Part shown: positions 9,952 to 18,385 of the stretch, piece by piece
How the letters are laid out: each line of letters begins with the position of its first letter
How positions within the stretch are numbered: the stretch's first letter is position 1
Source: Chryseobacterium contaminans
GTDB taxonomy: Bacteria > Bacteroidota > Bacteroidia > Flavobacteriales > Weeksellaceae
Direction: 5' to 3'
DNA: 39,028 nt
Assembly (NCBI RefSeq): GCF_001684955.1
Contig: NZ_MAYF01000168.1
Span: forward strand, 1-39,028
Notes under the pieces: generated by a model
Told to the model about the DNA's origin: nothing
The model's database searches: none
What the model saw: the letters and a program-made list of their open reading frames with translations, nothing else
Position numbers and translations under genes: made by a program

Positions 9952-11649
9952 CTAAGCGAGTTTCATCAAAAGATTCTCCTCAATCTTCTCTACTTTCACA
10001 AGATTATTCTTTGTTAAAGTTTTAGAAGCCTTATCCCATTTTTTACCGGATAACTGGCTTCTTTGCTTTACATCAGCTAAAGACATTGGTTCTTCCTGAG
10101 AATTAAGGATTTCAAGGATTACTTTCTCATCTTCTCCCAGTTCTATTTGAGGAGCTGCTTTCTCCGGTCTCATCTGAGGGAAGAATAACACTTCCTGGAT
10201 AGAAGCATTGTTCGTTAAGAACATAATTAATCTGTCCATACCGATTCCTAGTCCTGATGTAGGTGGCATACCATATTCAAGAGCTCTTAAGAAATCCTGA
10301 TCAATGAACATTGCTTCATCATCTCCTCTTTCAGATAATGCCATCTGAGCTTCAAAACGCTCTCTCTGATCAATTGGATCATTAAGCTCCGAATAAGCGT
10401 TTGCAATTTCTTTACCGCATACCATTAATTCAAAACGCTCAGTTAAGCCTTCTTTGCTTCTGTGTTTTTTAGTTAATGGAGACATTTCAATTGGATAATC
10501 TGTAATGAAAGTCGGCTGGATAAAGTTTCCTTCACATTTCTCACCGAAGATCTCATCAATTAATTTTCCTTTACCCATTGTCTCATTCACCTCAATTCCA
10601 ATAGACTTAGCGAAATCATATAATTCCTGCTCAGTTTTTCCAGTGATATCAAAACCAGTGAATTTTAAGATTGCTTCCGTCATAGAAACTCTTGGATAAG
10701 GAGCTTTGAAATCTACTTCATGCTCTCCGAAAGTTGCTTTTGTAGTTCCATTCACCTGAATAGCACAGAATTCCAGTAGTTTTTCTGTAAAATCCATCAT
10801 CCAGTTGTAGTCTTTATAAGCTACATAGATTTCCATTGCAGTAAATTCCGGGTTGTGGGTTCTGTCCATCCCTTCATTTCTGAAGTTTTTAGAGAACTCA
10901 TATACTCCGTCAAAACCACCTACGATCAATCTTTTCAGATATAATTCGTTGGCAATTCTTAAATATAATGGAATATCTAAAGCATTGTGGTGCGTAATGA
11001 AAGGTTTTGCCGCTGCTCCACCAGGAATAGACTGTAGAATTGGTGTCTCCACTTCAAAATATCCTGCATCATTAAAGAAAGTTCTCATCGCGTTGAACAA
11101 TTTTGTTCTCTTCACGAAAATTTCTTTTACCTGTGGGTTTACGGTTAAATCTACATAACGCTGTCTATATCTTAATTCAGGATCTGTAAATCCGTCGTGT
11201 ACAACCCCGTTTTCGTCTGTTTTAGCCTGAGGAAGCGGACGTAAAGCCTTCGTAAGAAGCGTAAAGTTCTTTACCAAAACCGTCTTCTCTCCTACCTGAG
11301 TAGTAAACAACTCCCCTTCAATACCAATGATATCACCGATATCTAAAAGGTGCTTGTACACTTCATTATATAATTCTTTATCTTCACCCGGACAGATCTC
11401 GTCTCTGTTGAAGTAAACCTGAATTTTTCCTTTAGAATCCTGCAATTCTGCAAAAGAAGCCTTTCCTTGAATTCTGCGGGACATCAATCTACCAGCGATC
11501 TTCACCTGTTTACTTTCAGAAAAGTCCTGTTTAATAGATTCTGTAGTATCTGTAATTATATACTCATCCGCAGGGAACGCATTAATCCCCATTTCAGTAA
11601 GCTTATTCAGCTTTTCTCTTCTAATGATTTCTTGTTCTGATAATTGCAT
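9952..11649 (-). CDS. lysS: Lysine--tRNA ligase, class II, with C-terminal extension
   Basis: It charges tRNA-Lys in the cytoplasm. An N-terminal OB-fold anticodon-binding domain (about residues 45-150; VKIAGRLMSRRIQGKASFAELQD) precedes the class II catalytic core. Motif 2 is FRNEGMDRTHNPEFTAMEIY and motif 3 is GLGIGMDRLIMFL. The core ends at about residue 497 (VLFFPQMRPEK). It is followed by about 68 extra residues (VILEILNSQEEPMSLADV...) that look like a small winged-helix domain, absent from E. coli LysS (about 505 residues) but, as far as I recall, common in Bacteroidota. It is transcribed convergently with the cyd operon. Confidence 0.97.
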   Translation of the reverse strand: MQLSEQEIIRREKLNKLTEMGINAFPADEYIITDTTESIKQDFSESKQVKIAGRLMSRRIQGKASFAELQDSKGKIQVYFNRDEICPGEDKELYNEVYKHLLDIGDIIGIEGELFTTQVGEKTVLVKNFTLLTKALRPLPQAKTDENGVVHDGFTDPELRYRQRYVDLTVNPQVKEIFVKRTKLFNAMRTFFNDAGYFEVETPILQSIPGGAAAKPFITHHNALDIPLYLRIANELYLKRLIVGGFDGVYEFSKNFRNEGMDRTHNPEFTAMEIYVAYKDYNWMMDFTEKLLEFCAIQVNGTTKATFGEHEVDFKAPYPRVSMTEAILKFTGFDITGKTEQELYDFAKSIGIEVNETMGKGKLIDEIFGEKCEGNFIQPTFITDYPIEMSPLTKKHRSKEGLTERFELMVCGKEIANAYSELNDPIDQRERFEAQMALSERGDDEAMFIDQDFLRALEYGMPPTSGLGIGMDRLIMFLTNNASIQEVLFFPQMRPEKAAPQIELGEDEKVILEILNSQEEPMSLADVKQRSQLSGKKWDKASKTLTKNNLVKVEKIEENLLMKLA

Positions 11650-11760
11650 TTCTTATTTTTCTAAAAGCGTACAAATTTAGGCATTTTTGAGTTGACCGTC
11701 AATTGATTTTTTCAGAAATTTTAAAAAGTGGCTGAGATATGGGTGCAGGGTGCGGGATTC

Positions 11761-11788
11761 GAGGTGCGAGGTGCGAGGTGCGAGGTAT
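11761..11788. repeat. Tandem heptamer GAGGTGC, four units
   Basis: Three perfect GAGGTGC units (11761-11781) and a fourth degenerate one (GAGGTAT) lie between rlmF and lysS. The preceding GGGTGCAGGGTGCGGGATTC is similar, so a longer decayed array is possible. The patch is much richer in G than its surroundings. It is non-coding, with no known function. Confidence 0.8.
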
Positions 11789-11837
11789 GAAGTTCAGAAT
11801 TTGAGCTATCACTATATTAGTGGTAAGTTTTGAATCT

Positions 11838-12758
11838 TTATATTTCCCTGTCCTTTTTAGGAACAAATGTCCAGGCTAATATTCTGCTCACTTTCTGCCC
11901 CTGTGCCATATCAATCGTTTTGAAATCTATGGCTTTTACTTTCTTTAAAAGTGTAGTCAGCTTATAAAGATTATCTTTTTTGGAAACCAGACAGGTAAAC
12001 CAAAGAACCTGAGATGAATATTGAGCACTTTCAGTAATCATATTGGTAATGAATGCCAGTTCACCACCTTCACACCATAATTCCGACTGTTGTCCGCCAA
12101 AATTAAGTAATGTTTTCTGTGTCTTTCCCTTATTTAAATTCTTTGTCTTTCTAAGATTTCCCTTTATCATTGATTCTTTTGAATCGTGAAAAGGAGGATT
12201 ACACATAGAAAATGTAAACTTATCTTCTGGAGCTATGATTCCCTTAAATATCTGATTTGAATTGGGCTGGTATTGTAAGTGAATTGCTGATGACAGATCC
12301 GGGTTCTGATCCAGAATATGCCGGGCATTTTTTAAAGAATCTTCATTAATATCTGTTCCAAGCATCTTCCAGCCATAAGATTTATGGGCAATCAAAGGAT
12401 AAACAAGATTGGCTCCTACTCCAACATCCAAGCCTTTTATACAATTTCCTGTTGGAATTTCACCTTTCTGTTCTGCTAACAGGTCAGCTATATAATGCAC
12501 ATAATCTGCCCTTCCCGGAATGGGTGGACATAAATTAGAATCTGGAATATCCCAATTTTTAACCTTATAAAAATGAAGGAGTAAAGCTTTGTTGAGTAAT
12601 TTTACAGACTCAGGTAGACTGAAATTAATAGTAGTTGTCCCGTGAACATTCACAAAGACATAATGTTTCAGTTCTGGCACACAGGAAATCAGCAGATCAA
12701 AATCATAAGGATTACGATGCAGATTTCTTGTGTGCAGACTGGATTTTTCTGTGGACAT
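11838..12758 (-). CDS. rlmF: 23S rRNA (adenine(1618)-N6)-methyltransferase
   Basis: This 306-residue SAM-dependent enzyme methylates A1618 of 23S rRNA. The N-terminus (HTRNLHRNPYDFDLLISCVPELKHYV) and CPPIPGRADYVHYIADLL are signature stretches of RlmF. KGLDVGVGANLVYPLI is the SAM-binding motif I, and MCNPPFHDSKE carries the NPPF catalytic motif of N6-adenine methyltransferases. It starts 3 bp after the stop of the cytochrome c gene on the same strand, so the three genes from 13342 to 11838 look like one operon. It is expected to be cytoplasmic. Confidence 0.93.
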   Translation of the reverse strand: MSTEKSSLHTRNLHRNPYDFDLLISCVPELKHYVFVNVHGTTTINFSLPESVKLLNKALLLHFYKVKNWDIPDSNLCPPIPGRADYVHYIADLLAEQKGEIPTGNCIKGLDVGVGANLVYPLIAHKSYGWKMLGTDINEDSLKNARHILDQNPDLSSAIHLQYQPNSNQIFKGIIAPEDKFTFSMCNPPFHDSKESMIKGNLRKTKNLNKGKTQKTLLNFGGQQSELWCEGGELAFITNMITESAQYSSQVLWFTCLVSKKDNLYKLTTLLKKVKAIDFKTIDMAQGQKVSRILAWTFVPKKDREI

Positions 12759-12761
12759 CTT

Positions 12762-13133
12762 TTATTTTTTCTGGCTTAGAATGTACTCCACCATTTTTTT
12801 AGCATCTTCTTTAGATACCTGTGGATGAGCAGCCATAGGGACTCCGCCCCAAACTCCACTACCGCCTTCTATAATTTTGGAAGCCAGCAATTCAATATCC
12901 TTGTCAGTATATTTAGCCGCAATTTCCTGATAAGAAGGTCCTATCATTCTCTCATTAACAGAGTGACATCCTGAACAGTCCAATGTTTCCATGATCTGAT
13001 CACCGGAAAGATTAGACTGAGCAGGAGCAGACACTGGCGCAGCATCTGAAGATGCTACCTCTGTTGTATTTTCTTTTTTAGAACAGGAAAAGATCAGAAG
13101 GCCTAAAGTTCCTGCCAAAAATAAGTTTTTCAT
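12762..13133 (-). CDS. Class I cytochrome c, lipoprotein-anchored
   Basis: This 123-residue monohaem cytochrome c has a lipobox (GLLIFSC, Cys17), so it is membrane-anchored on the periplasmic side. A low-complexity linker rich in Ala, Ser and Pro (residues 20-42) precedes the haem domain. CSGCH (53-57) binds haem covalently and M100 (GGVPMAAH) is the likely distal ligand. IGPSYQEIAAKY and the C-terminal MVEYILSQKK are typical of the c551/c552 type. The start overlaps the stop of the upstream lipoprotein gene by 1 nt, so the two are translationally coupled. It may deliver electrons to a terminal oxidase, but no partner oxidase of the cytochrome c type is in the window. Confidence 0.9.
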   Translation of the reverse strand: MKNLFLAGTLGLLIFSCSKKENTTEVASSDAAPVSAPAQSNLSGDQIMETLDCSGCHSVNERMIGPSYQEIAAKYTDKDIELLASKIIEGGSGVWGGVPMAAHPQVSKEDAKKMVEYILSQKK

Positions 13134-13342
13134 TATTTCTTCGCTGTAGAATCTGTTTTAGCAGCTTCAGGAGCTGGAGTTGCAGCAGCTGGAGCAGCAG
13201 GTTTAGCTGTAGAATCTACCACTGTAGTTGCTTCAGGCTCTTCAAGCATAGTGTTGCTGTCCTGTAATGAGTGATCTACCTTTTTAGAGCAGCTTGCTAA
13301 TAATAAACCTCCGATAAATGCGATTGCGAATACTTTTTTCAT
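13133..13342 (-). CDS. Small Ala/Pro-rich lipoprotein
   Basis: This 69-residue protein begins MKKVFAIAFIGGLLLASC, a lipoprotein signal with Cys18 as the first mature residue. The rest is acidic and then low complexity (KPAAPAAATPAPEAAKTDSTAKK) and probably unfolded, like a tether. It has no recognisable domain. Its coupling to the cytochrome c gene by a 1-nt overlap suggests a related job, but that is inference. A possible TAnnTTTG promoter element on the minus strand is at 13368-13361. Confidence 0.75.
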   Translation of the reverse strand: MKKVFAIAFIGGLLLASCSKKVDHSLQDSNTMLEEPEATTVVDSTAKPAAPAAATPAPEAAKTDSTAKK

Positions 13343-13490
13343 TTTTTTCTAATTTGAAAGCAAAAATATAAAAAATAAACGTTTCAGCTTATGACAAATG
13401 TTTCTTTGAGGAAGATTTTACAATTTAAATGTGTATTATTTTTAACTGAAAAAACAATTCAATTAACAGTGAAAATTTAAATTAGGTTAT

Positions 13491-13498
13491 TATTTTTG
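13491..13498 (+). promoter_or_regulatory. Possible -7 promoter element (TATTTTTG)
   Basis: The element matches the Bacteroidota -7 consensus TAnnTTTG and lies 42 bp before the ATG of the cupin lipoprotein. I see no clear -33 TTG at the usual spacing. Confidence 0.4.
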
Positions 13499-13540
13499 TA
13501 TAACAGATCACACCAAATACAAACTATTAATCTTAAATGT

Positions 13541-13996
13541 ATGACTCAAAGAAATTTATTCAAAACAACGCTTTTATTGGCTCTACTCTCTTTATCTCTA
13601 TCTTGTCATGATTCTGATGATGAGCAGCCTAAATCAGAATATTCAGATAAAATTGAATCCGTAACGTTATTAAAAACCACAAAATCCTGGGACGGAACTC
13701 TGTATGCCAGCTACCCGACCGGACAGCCGGAAATCTCTATTCTTAAAATATCCGTTCCTCCTAATAAAGCACTGGATTGGCATAAACATCCCGTTATTAA
13801 TGCGGCCTACGTAGAGAAAGGAGAAATCCAGATAGAAAGAAAGGAAGATGGCAAAACACAATGGGTAAAAAAGGGGCAGGTTCTTCCTGAAATGGTCAAT
13901 ATTGCTCACAGAGGAAAAACCGGGGACAAAGGAGCCACTTTAATTGTATTCTACAGCGGAGCTACTGATATTCCCCTGTCTGAACCTGTACATTAA
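13541..13996 (+). CDS. Cupin domain lipoprotein
   Basis: The ATG at 13541 gives MTQRNLFKTTLLLALLSLSLSC, a lipoprotein signal; the longer frame starts with TTG and is not needed. The mature part is one cupin barrel. The metal-site motif is LDWHKHPVINAAYVEKGEIQIE (two His and a Glu), and the second half, ATLIVFYSGATDIPLSEP, ends the barrel. The protein is 151 residues long. Periplasmic or surface cupins of this kind are common in flavobacteria and mostly uncharacterised; substrate and metal are unknown. It stands alone. Confidence 0.8.
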   Translation: MTQRNLFKTTLLLALLSLSLSCHDSDDEQPKSEYSDKIESVTLLKTTKSWDGTLYASYPTGQPEISILKISVPPNKALDWHKHPVINAAYVEKGEIQIERKEDGKTQWVKKGQVLPEMVNIAHRGKTGDKGATLIVFYSGATDIPLSEPVH

Positions 13997-14039
13997 AGAT
14001 AAAATCATATTCTTTTCTTGCAGATTTTTAATCGCTACG

Positions 14040-14068
14040 AATGCACGAATTATTTTTATTCGTGCATT
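14040..14068. repeat. Perfect 11-bp inverted repeat
   Basis: AATGCACGAAT (14040-14050), a 7-nt T-rich loop, ATTCGTGCATT (14058-14068). It lies 44 bp past the cupin gene and has no T tract after it, so it is a weak terminator at best. The phrase resembles a dispersed intergenic repeat that I associate with flavobacterial genomes (recollection, not checked). The rest of the gap up to 14307 shows nothing I can name. Confidence 0.6.
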
Positions 14069-14307
14069 TATGGTAAAATATCATATAGCTTAATCAGTCA
14101 TTTTTGTTATCATCGTAAACTCCTTTAATAAAACTATTAGAATGTTATTTCATCAATGACAATGCCGTAAAATTGCATGTATATTACCTTACCAAAAACT
14201 TTAGATAACAACTTATTCGGAGTAAGTAAATAAACATGAATTCTTTTGTCTTTTTTTGATAAGTTTAACCTAATTTTATATCAGAGAAATCACTATAAAA
14301 GCTAGCT

Positions 14308-14952
14308 ATGGTTTTAATTTCGAAAATCCTGTTTTTCACCAGCCATCATGGTTTTTATACTGTGATCCTTCTTTTCCTGATTTTAGGGTTCTTATCTTAT
14401 CTCACCAAAAAGATATGGTTTTTTATTCTTGCTATACCGCTCTCCATCCTGAATGGATTCGGTGGACAGTTTCTCAATGCCTGGTTTCTCAATAAATATG
14501 GTGTAGAAAGCACTGCGATTATTACTTCTGATGAAGAAACCAATTCAACGCTAAACGAAATGTACATTCATGATTATGAAGCTGTGGTAAAAAAACAGGA
14601 TGGAAAATACGTTTCAACCTTCTTTTCAACAACATCCGCCACCATTTATCCTATTGAAAATACAATCAGAATCCCAAGAATGGAAATCAGCTTCCCTGTA
14701 AAATATATTCCGGGATATGAAAAAAACATTGTTATTCTTTATAATGAATCCGAAGAAGGAAAGGCAGTACTTAAATACTCCAAATTAGCTCCGGTAAACT
14801 CTGCAAGAATCAAATATGAGGCAGACCGAACCAATAAAGAATTTATTGCAGAATATATCAAAGCGCTGGAAAACTATACCGCATCTTATGATGAGGAAAG
14901 TTATAAAAGAAAACTTGAAGAACTCAAAGAAGAACTTAAACAACTGAAATAG
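14308..14952 (+). CDS. Membrane protein of unknown function
   Basis: This 214-residue protein has two N-terminal hydrophobic segments (about residues 16-33, FYTVILLFLILGFLSYLT, and 36-52, IWFFILAIPLSILNGFG). A soluble domain follows (residues 65-160, beta-rich, with YEAVVKKQDGKYVSTFFST). The charged C-terminus EEYKRKLEELKEELKQLK-like (residues 195-214) should form a coiled coil. I do not recognise a family. It ends about 65 bp before the trp promoter and is probably not part of that operon. Confidence 0.7.
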   Translation: MVLISKILFFTSHHGFYTVILLFLILGFLSYLTKKIWFFILAIPLSILNGFGGQFLNAWFLNKYGVESTAIITSDEETNSTLNEMYIHDYEAVVKKQDGKYVSTFFSTTSATIYPIENTIRIPRMEISFPVKYIPGYEKNIVILYNESEEGKAVLKYSKLAPVNSARIKYEADRTNKEFIAEYIKALENYTASYDEESYKRKLEELKEELKQLK

Positions 14953-14992
14953 AATCAATTCAACAGTAAGTTTTTTATTTTTTTTGAATTTT

Positions 14993-15025
14993 TTGTTTTT
15001 TGTATTAAAAAAATTTCTACATTTG
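14993..15025 (+). promoter_or_regulatory. Probable trp operon promoter
   Basis: TACATTTG (15018-15025) fits TAnnTTTG. A TTG at 14993-14995 lies 22 bp upstream, within the loose -33 spacing reported for flavobacteria. Transcription would begin near 15030, leaving only a few bases before the leader peptide ATG at 15039. Confidence 0.6.
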
Positions 15026-15038
15026 TCACATGTTTACA

Positions 15039-15107
15039 ATGAGCAACAATATTTGGTGGTGGCTTTCAAACTCTTCGTCGGGTCTGAAGGTATTGTCATG
15101 TTGCTAA
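15039..15107 (+). CDS. trpL: trp operon leader peptide
   Basis: This short ORF begins MSNNIWWWLSNSS and ends LKVLSCC before TAA (22 residues). An in-frame ATG at 15030 would add MFT, but it falls near the expected transcription start, so 15039 is preferred. The three consecutive TGG codons (15054-15062) are the hallmark of a tryptophan leader: ribosomes stall there when charged tRNA-Trp is scarce. The stop is 31 nt before a strong terminator hairpin and 99 nt before trpE. The peptide itself is expected to have no other function. Confidence 0.88.
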   Translation: MSNNIWWWLSNSSSGLKVLSCC

Positions 15108-15138
15108 CCCAACATCAGATATAAACAAAACAATATAC

Positions 15139-15172
15139 AAGGCTTTGACGGATTCCGTTAAAGCCTTTTTTT
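15139..15172 (+). terminator. Attenuator terminator of the trp operon
   Basis: AAGGCTTTGACGG (15139-15151), loop ATT, and the right arm 15155-15167 form a 13-bp stem with one G-U pair, followed by seven T (15166-15172). It lies between the Trp-codon leader and trpE, where an attenuator belongs. A hairpin of 15098-15103 with 15110-15115, extended by 15083-15087 with 15115-15119, can form upstream. I could not find one clear antiterminator pairing; 15091-15096 with 15130-15135 is the only candidate I see. Confidence 0.88.
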
Positions 15173-15206
15173 ATTCCTAAAATCTTACAAAAAAATAAAA
15201 CAGCAG

Positions 15207-16631
15207 ATGTTTACACAGAAAATCAAAATAAAAACCGTTTCGAAAAAAACTCTTGGGGATCTTCATACTCCAATGAATATTTATCTTAAGATCAGAGACA
15301 AATTCAGAGATACGATTCTACTGGAAAGCTCTGATTCTAAAAGCATTGATAACAATTTCTCTTTTATAGCGATCAATGCTGTTGCCGGAATTGAAGTGAA
15401 AAACTTAAATGAATTTGAGATTAAATTCCCTGACTCAGCTCCTGCAAAACAGTTCATTATGGAACGCAACATCACTGATATTTTTGAAGACTTCCGTAAT
15501 GTCTTCGATTGTGAGAAAACCAATGATCCTATTGAACAAACAGCACAAAGTCTTTTCGGATACACAAGCTTTGAAGCGGTACAATTCTTTGAAAACATCA
15601 ATTTAAAAGCACAAAGTCCGGAAGTAGAAATTCCGATCCTCAGATACAGATTATACCAATATGTAATTGCCATCAACCACTTCAATGATGAAATGCATAT
15701 CATCGAAAACCAAATGGAAGGAGTAAAATCTGAGCTTCACCTTTTGGAAAACCTCATCAAAAACCAAAATACTCCGGTATATCCATTTGAAAAAGATGGA
15801 CAGGAAACGTCAAATCTTACTAATGAAGATTATATTGAACTGGTAAAAACAGCTCAGAAACACTGTATGAGAGGTGACGTTTTCCAGTTGGTATTAAGCA
15901 GAAGATTTGAACAGAAATTTAAAGGAGATGAGTTCAATGTATACCGTGCTTTGAGAAATATCAACCCTTCACCTTACCTGTTTTATTTTGATTATGGAAA
16001 CTACAAACTGTTTGGATCAAGCCCTGAAAGCCAGTTAATCATTAAAGATAATAAAGCGATTATCCATCCTATTGCCGGAACTTCTAAAAGAACAGGGAAT
16101 CTTCAAGCCGATCTTCAGGCCATTGAAGTATTAAAAAATGATCCCAAAGAAAATGCAGAACATACCATGTTGGTAGACCTTGCCCGTAACGATCTTGGGA
16201 AACTTGGTAAAAATGTAACGGTGACCAAACTGAAAGAAATTCAGCTTTTCTCTCACGTGATTCACATGGTAAGTGAAGTAACGGCTGAGCTTCCTGAGCA
16301 GATCAACCCTCTTGAAATGATCTCTGCCACTTTCCCACAAGGAACTTTAAGTGGAGCTCCTAAACATAAAGCCCTTCAGCTTATCAATCAATACGAAAAA
16401 GATTCCCGTGGATATTATGGCGGATGTATTGGAATTGTTGGCTTGAACGGAACCTGCAACCAGGCCATTATGATCAGAACCTTTTTAAGTAAGAACAATA
16501 CATTGTTTTATCAGGCAGGAGCTGGTCTTGTGGCAAAATCTGTCCCGGAAAATGAGCTTCAGGAAGTGAATAATAAACTAAATGCGCTGAAAAAAGCAGT
16601 TGAAAAAGCAGAAAAAATAGTAGAAAATTAA
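15207..16631 (+). CDS. trpE: Anthranilate synthase component I
   Basis: It converts chorismate and ammonia (from TrpG) to anthranilate, the first committed step of Trp synthesis. At 474 residues it is of normal length. The N-terminal feedback-inhibition motif LLESSDSKSIDNN (residues 38-50) matches the Trp-binding LLES motif, so the enzyme should be inhibited by Trp. The chorismate-binding C-terminal half has QLVLSRRFEQKFKG, FGSSPESQLI, HPIAGTSKRTG, LVDLARNDLGK and PQGTLSGAPKHKA. The gene is separated from the leader terminator by about 35 bp. It is the first gene of the operon. Confidence 0.97.
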   Translation: MFTQKIKIKTVSKKTLGDLHTPMNIYLKIRDKFRDTILLESSDSKSIDNNFSFIAINAVAGIEVKNLNEFEIKFPDSAPAKQFIMERNITDIFEDFRNVFDCEKTNDPIEQTAQSLFGYTSFEAVQFFENINLKAQSPEVEIPILRYRLYQYVIAINHFNDEMHIIENQMEGVKSELHLLENLIKNQNTPVYPFEKDGQETSNLTNEDYIELVKTAQKHCMRGDVFQLVLSRRFEQKFKGDEFNVYRALRNINPSPYLFYFDYGNYKLFGSSPESQLIIKDNKAIIHPIAGTSKRTGNLQADLQAIEVLKNDPKENAEHTMLVDLARNDLGKLGKNVTVTKLKEIQLFSHVIHMVSEVTAELPEQINPLEMISATFPQGTLSGAPKHKALQLINQYEKDSRGYYGGCIGIVGLNGTCNQAIMIRTFLSKNNTLFYQAGAGLVAKSVPENELQEVNNKLNALKKAVEKAEKIVEN

Positions 16632-16675
16632 AAACTTCATCAACGCTTCCCCATTAACCCTACAACAAAAAAGAA

Positions 16676-17278
16676 ATGAACAACAATATAAACGCTCAAC
16701 AGTCACAACTTAAGGTTCTTGTTTTCGATAATTATGACAGCTTCACTTACAACCTTGTCCAGATCATTGAAAGAATCCTGGATCAAAAAGTAGATGTTGT
16801 AAGAAATGACCAAATTACCTTGGAAGAGGTTGGCAAATACGACAAGATCATCCTTTCTCCAGGCCCTGGAATTCCGGAAGAAGCTGGAATTTTATTGGAG
16901 CTGATTAAAGAATATGCGCCTACCAAAAGTATTTTAGGAGTATGTTTAGGACAACAGGCCATTGCTGAAGCTTTTGGAGGAAACCTTATCAACTTATCTG
17001 AAATCTTCCATGGAGTAGCTACCACCACTGATTTAGTGAAAGAAAACACCAAACTTTTCAAAGATTTAGAATCAGGCATTGAAGTGGGAAGATACCACAG
17101 CTGGGCTGTGAACCCTGAGAATTTCCCTGATGAACTGGAAATTACAGCCGTTGATAAAGATGGGATGATTATGGCTCTTCAGCATAAAACTTATGATGTA
17201 CACGGAGTACAGTTTCACCCGGAAAGTATTTTAACCCCTGACGGAGAAATTATCATCCGAAACTTTTTAAATCAATAG
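16676..17278 (+). CDS. trpG: Anthranilate synthase component II (glutamine amidotransferase)
   Basis: It hydrolyses glutamine and passes ammonia to TrpE. At 200 residues it is a single GATase class I domain, not fused to TrpD or TrpE. The oxyanion-loop PGPG (62-65), nucleophile C90 (GVCLGQQA), H181 and E183 (VQFHPES) complete the triad. The first about 11 residues (MNNNINAQQSQ) are a non-conserved extension before LKVLVFDNYDSFTYN. It starts 44 bp after trpE on the same strand. Confidence 0.96.
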   Translation: MNNNINAQQSQLKVLVFDNYDSFTYNLVQIIERILDQKVDVVRNDQITLEEVGKYDKIILSPGPGIPEEAGILLELIKEYAPTKSILGVCLGQQAIAEAFGGNLINLSEIFHGVATTTDLVKENTKLFKDLESGIEVGRYHSWAVNPENFPDELEITAVDKDGMIMALQHKTYDVHGVQFHPESILTPDGEIIIRNFLNQ

Positions 17279-17315
17279 AAATTTCTATTGAAAGTTTAAT
17301 GAAGTAAATCTAAAT

Positions 17316-18347
17316 ATGAACACAGCAACACAAGATCCATCAACCCTAAAAACTCCTCAAATGAAAGAAATTTTGCAATATATGTTCAATCACAACACCT
17401 TGTCGAAGTCTGAGGCAAAGGCCATGATGATTGAAATAGCACAAAATAAGTTCAATGCAGCAGAAGTAACCGCTTTCATTAGTGTTTTCCTGATGCGAAA
17501 TATCACATTGAAAGAACTGGAGGGTTTTAGAGAAGCACTTTTACAGATGGCTGTTCCGGTAAATATTGATGCCAGCGATGCCATTGATATCGTAGGAACG
17601 GGAGGTGACGGAAAAAACACAATCAATATATCAACATTGGCCAGCTTTGTAGTGGCCGGAGCCGGGCAGAAGGTAACAAAACATGGAAATTATGGAGCTT
17701 CAACCACTACAGGTTCATCCAATGTGCTGGAAGAATTGGGGTATCAGTTCAAGAACAGTTCAGAGCAGCTGAATGAAGACCTTGAAAGAGCCAATATCTG
17801 CTTTTTACATGCCCCTTACTTCCACCCTGCCCTTCAATCCGTTGGATTATTGAGAAAATCTTTGGGATTAAGAACCTTCTTTAATCTGCTGGGACCTTTG
17901 GTGAATCCTGCAAAACCTCAATATTCCATGATTGGAGTGTATAACCTGGAAATTGCAAGAATCTACCAATACCTTTTACAAAAAGAAGAACAGGAGTTTA
18001 TCCTTGTTCACGGATTGGATGGATATGATGAAATAAGTCTTACTCACGACAGTAAAATCATTACTAAAAAAGGAGAAGAAATTTATTCTGCAGAAGACTT
18101 AGGGTTCAATCCTGTAACCTTAGAAGATATTAAGGCCGGAGATACAACTAAAGAAACCGCAAAACTTTTCATGAATATTCTGGAAGGAAAAGGAACTGAA
18201 CAGCAAAACTCGGTAGTGCTGGCCAATGCATCCGTAGCCCTTTATCATACCCATAAATTTGGAACATATGATGATTGCTTACTATTGGCTCAGGAAAGCT
18301 TAGAAAGTGGAAAAGCATTAAAAACATTTGAGCTTTTAATTAACTAA
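17316..18347 (+). CDS. trpD: Anthranilate phosphoribosyltransferase
   Basis: It joins anthranilate to PRPP, the second step of the pathway. At 343 residues it is of usual length. The PRPP-binding motif VGTGGDGKNTINIST and the KHGNYGASTTTGSSNVLEELG segment are clear, as are FLHAPYFHPAL and RTFFNLLGPLVNPA. A short non-conserved N-terminus (MNTATQDPSTLKTPQ) precedes the first helix. It starts 37 bp after trpG. Confidence 0.97.
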   Translation: MNTATQDPSTLKTPQMKEILQYMFNHNTLSKSEAKAMMIEIAQNKFNAAEVTAFISVFLMRNITLKELEGFREALLQMAVPVNIDASDAIDIVGTGGDGKNTINISTLASFVVAGAGQKVTKHGNYGASTTTGSSNVLEELGYQFKNSSEQLNEDLERANICFLHAPYFHPALQSVGLLRKSLGLRTFFNLLGPLVNPAKPQYSMIGVYNLEIARIYQYLLQKEEQEFILVHGLDGYDEISLTHDSKIITKKGEEIYSAEDLGFNPVTLEDIKAGDTTKETAKLFMNILEGKGTEQQNSVVLANASVALYHTHKFGTYDDCLLLAQESLESGKALKTFELLIN

Positions 18348-18385
18348 AAATTTAAAGTGATTTCACAACATCCTAATTTCTACCC

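Noticed and set aside
13496..13540. Longer N-terminus for the cupin lipoprotein
   Set aside because: It needs a TTG start that lies in the likely promoter; the ATG at 13541 opens a standard lipoprotein signal.
14040..14068. Terminator of the cupin gene
   Set aside because: The hairpin is strong but lacks a T tract on the plus strand; kept as a repeat.
15030..15038. ATG at 15030 as the trp leader start
   Set aside because: It is in frame, but it coincides with the expected transcription start; 15039 is more likely. The longer form cannot be fully excluded.
15091..15135. Antiterminator of the trp attenuator
   Set aside because: Only a 6-bp pairing (TATTGT with ACAATA) was found and it does not include the terminator arm, so I do not annotate it.
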